A program made the translations under genes and the position numbers. DNA of 64,000 bases, from the NCBI GenBank assembly GCA_037833965.1, contig AP031356.1, positions 21,970,501-22,034,500 of the forward strand, given 5' to 3'. The stretch is from Marchantia polymorpha subsp. ruderalis. Its lineage: Eukaryota > Streptophyta > Marchantiopsida > Marchantiales > Marchantiaceae. Under the pieces are notes generated by a model. That model had not been told where the DNA came from and made no database searches. It saw nothing but the letters and a program-made list of their open reading frames with translations. Of this stretch, positions 62,701 through 64,000 are shown one piece after another (positions within the stretch are counted from its first letter, which is position 1; every line of letters starts with the position of its first letter).

Positions 62701-64000
62701 GCATGTAAGATCAGAATTTCTTGTGGAGGGATAGATTGCAAAAGCATAACCTCCCGTCGAAATACGACAAGATCCCATTCACTAAACAGTGCCAACGTCG
62801 TTGAGGGAAGTAAAGCCATGATTGAAGGGATACTCGAGTGCTTAAGAACAAATTTGTTTAGGTCTATAATGAAGGGGAAAGGTAACGCCCGCAACGACAA
62901 TCATCTTTTGACCAGGTGGCTGTAGCAGGGAGGGGGGTTACGGAACACTGTAGTGACGCAGAGCTGAAGCCCACTTGATCCCATTGACAGTCTTCTTCTT
63001 CTTCACAGTCCGAGAGAAAGCTTTTTCCTCTTTTGTCTTTGCAGGGTCTGCAAAGCGAACTCCGATTACGGAACTGCTGGCTGACTCATAGGGACGGCCA
63101 GCTAGTTTCTGGTTCTCAGATGGGACTCATCGGCGACGCACGACTCATGGATGAATGAACTGGAACTCTCCGCCGCACGAGGCTGGACTGAACTTCTTAG
63201 GGTTCGGCACAAAGTAGATGGATGGATGGATATGTAACTCACGTGGTAAGCACCCGTCAACTGTCCCCAGTCGCCTTGCCAAACGACTTCTGTCACTGGG
63301 TAGGTGCCGGTTCTGCCAGACGAGGACTCGGCCCTCGATCTTCTGGACATCGATTAGAGTCAGCGCTCGAGGTGTATTTCATCCGGGTCCATGGATCGTC
63401 CAAATACTATTCGGGCCAGGAACCCACCTGAACTTTTTTTTCTATGACCAGTTCATTTGACATTAGCTTTGCGAGCAGGCCATGCAACGAGGATGACATT
63501 CGAAGGAGTACGTGAGTGTGGTGATGGACCTCATTCGGATGCCGTTTTTCTCACATATGGCATGTTGATTGATGGACCTCCTAGCGATGCTCTCTCACAT
63601 GCGGTCTTGAGATCTTTGGTCTCTCCATGGCAAACTAGATGAACTGATTCGACCAGCGAATCGGATCATGCCAACTTCATGTGACGAAACATCTCCATCC
63701 ATATCTACGTTGACGAGCTAGCATTGTCAACGGATATAGTTGAAGAGGGACATGGACGACCGTTTAGAGCTCTCGGGCCTCGGCTATCCTTGGGAAAATC
63801 TCCTGAAACGCTTGTCTCCATGTCTGGAAAGAGTCACGCATTAGAATTATCTGATGTTTGATCCGTCTACATGTTGGAGAGTATTAAAACATTTCCACGT
63901 TCTGACCAAGTTCACACTCATCTTTTACTCTTTAGATTCCTGAACTCTTTTCTATACTTCACTCAGGCACCCACATGCATTTGTTCCCGTCCCACTTTGA
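62700..64000. other. Window end, no supported gene
   Basis: Only short frames occur. A small ATGGATGGATGGATATG run lies near 63217. No domain, RNA or repeat block is seen. Confidence 0.45.

Overview
The window is nuclear DNA of a land plant. The evidence is spliced genes with GT-AG introns, a mitochondrial chaperonin and a plastid-type zinc-finger gene, a CYP704-type P450 pair, an F-box/kelch gene and two nuclear tRNA genes. Gene islands sit in very AT-rich, transposon-littered spacers. The gene content and style fit a bryophyte (moss or liverwort) best, but the sequence alone does not prove this.

Layout. (1) 500-3311: the 3' part of an alpha-N-acetylglucosaminidase (NAGLU) gene on +. (2) 3.4-8.7 kb: AT-rich spacer holding a decayed Mutator-like (MULE) transposase at about 5.9-7.5 kb. 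(3) 8.7-10.2 kb: a GC-richer stretch with a telo-box and three tandem 198-bp repeats, leading into an 18-exon mitochondrial HSP60/CPN60 gene (10978-15956, +, 584 aa, intact). (4) 16-23.8 kb: AT-rich desert of old repeats. (5) 24.0-31.2 kb: a Ty3/gypsy-type LTR element, lightly broken. Besides gag, protease, RT-RNase H and integrase it carries a cytosine-C5 DNA methyltransferase domain between protease and RT, and a PHD-type zinc finger after the integrase. This is the most unusual object in the window. (6) 31.4-45.9 kb: a large inverted duplication (arms of about 5 kb). Each arm holds a CYP704-like P450 gene and a divergent small reading frame. The left P450 has a premature stop; the right one is intact (509 aa). 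A decayed Ty1/copia element lies between the arms. (7) 46.6-51.3 kb: a fold-back DNA element, tRNA-Arg(TCG), an F-box/kelch pseudogene between two tandem-repeat blocks, and tRNA-Gly(TCC). (8) 53.9-56.1 kb: a DnaJ-type (CxxCxGxG) zinc-finger gene, probably plastid-targeted. (9) 58.3-58.9 kb: a six-copy 86-bp tandem array. (10) 59.3-60.3 kb (-): a four-exon universal stress protein gene with a (CT)38 microsatellite just upstream. (11) 60.6-64 kb: GC-rich sequence with no recognisable gene.

A second theme is an excess of near-perfect short inverted repeats (arms of 12-32 bp, loops of 0-20 nt). They occur in introns, spacers, promoters and transposon relics. The two P450 arms act as an internal control: at two places one arm has a perfect hairpin where the other has the plain ancestral-looking sequence, the pattern expected of template-switch mutation.

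The host genes are ordinary neighbours with no sign of a shared pathway. All exon borders were read by eye from splice sites, phase and family similarity. No database search was run.
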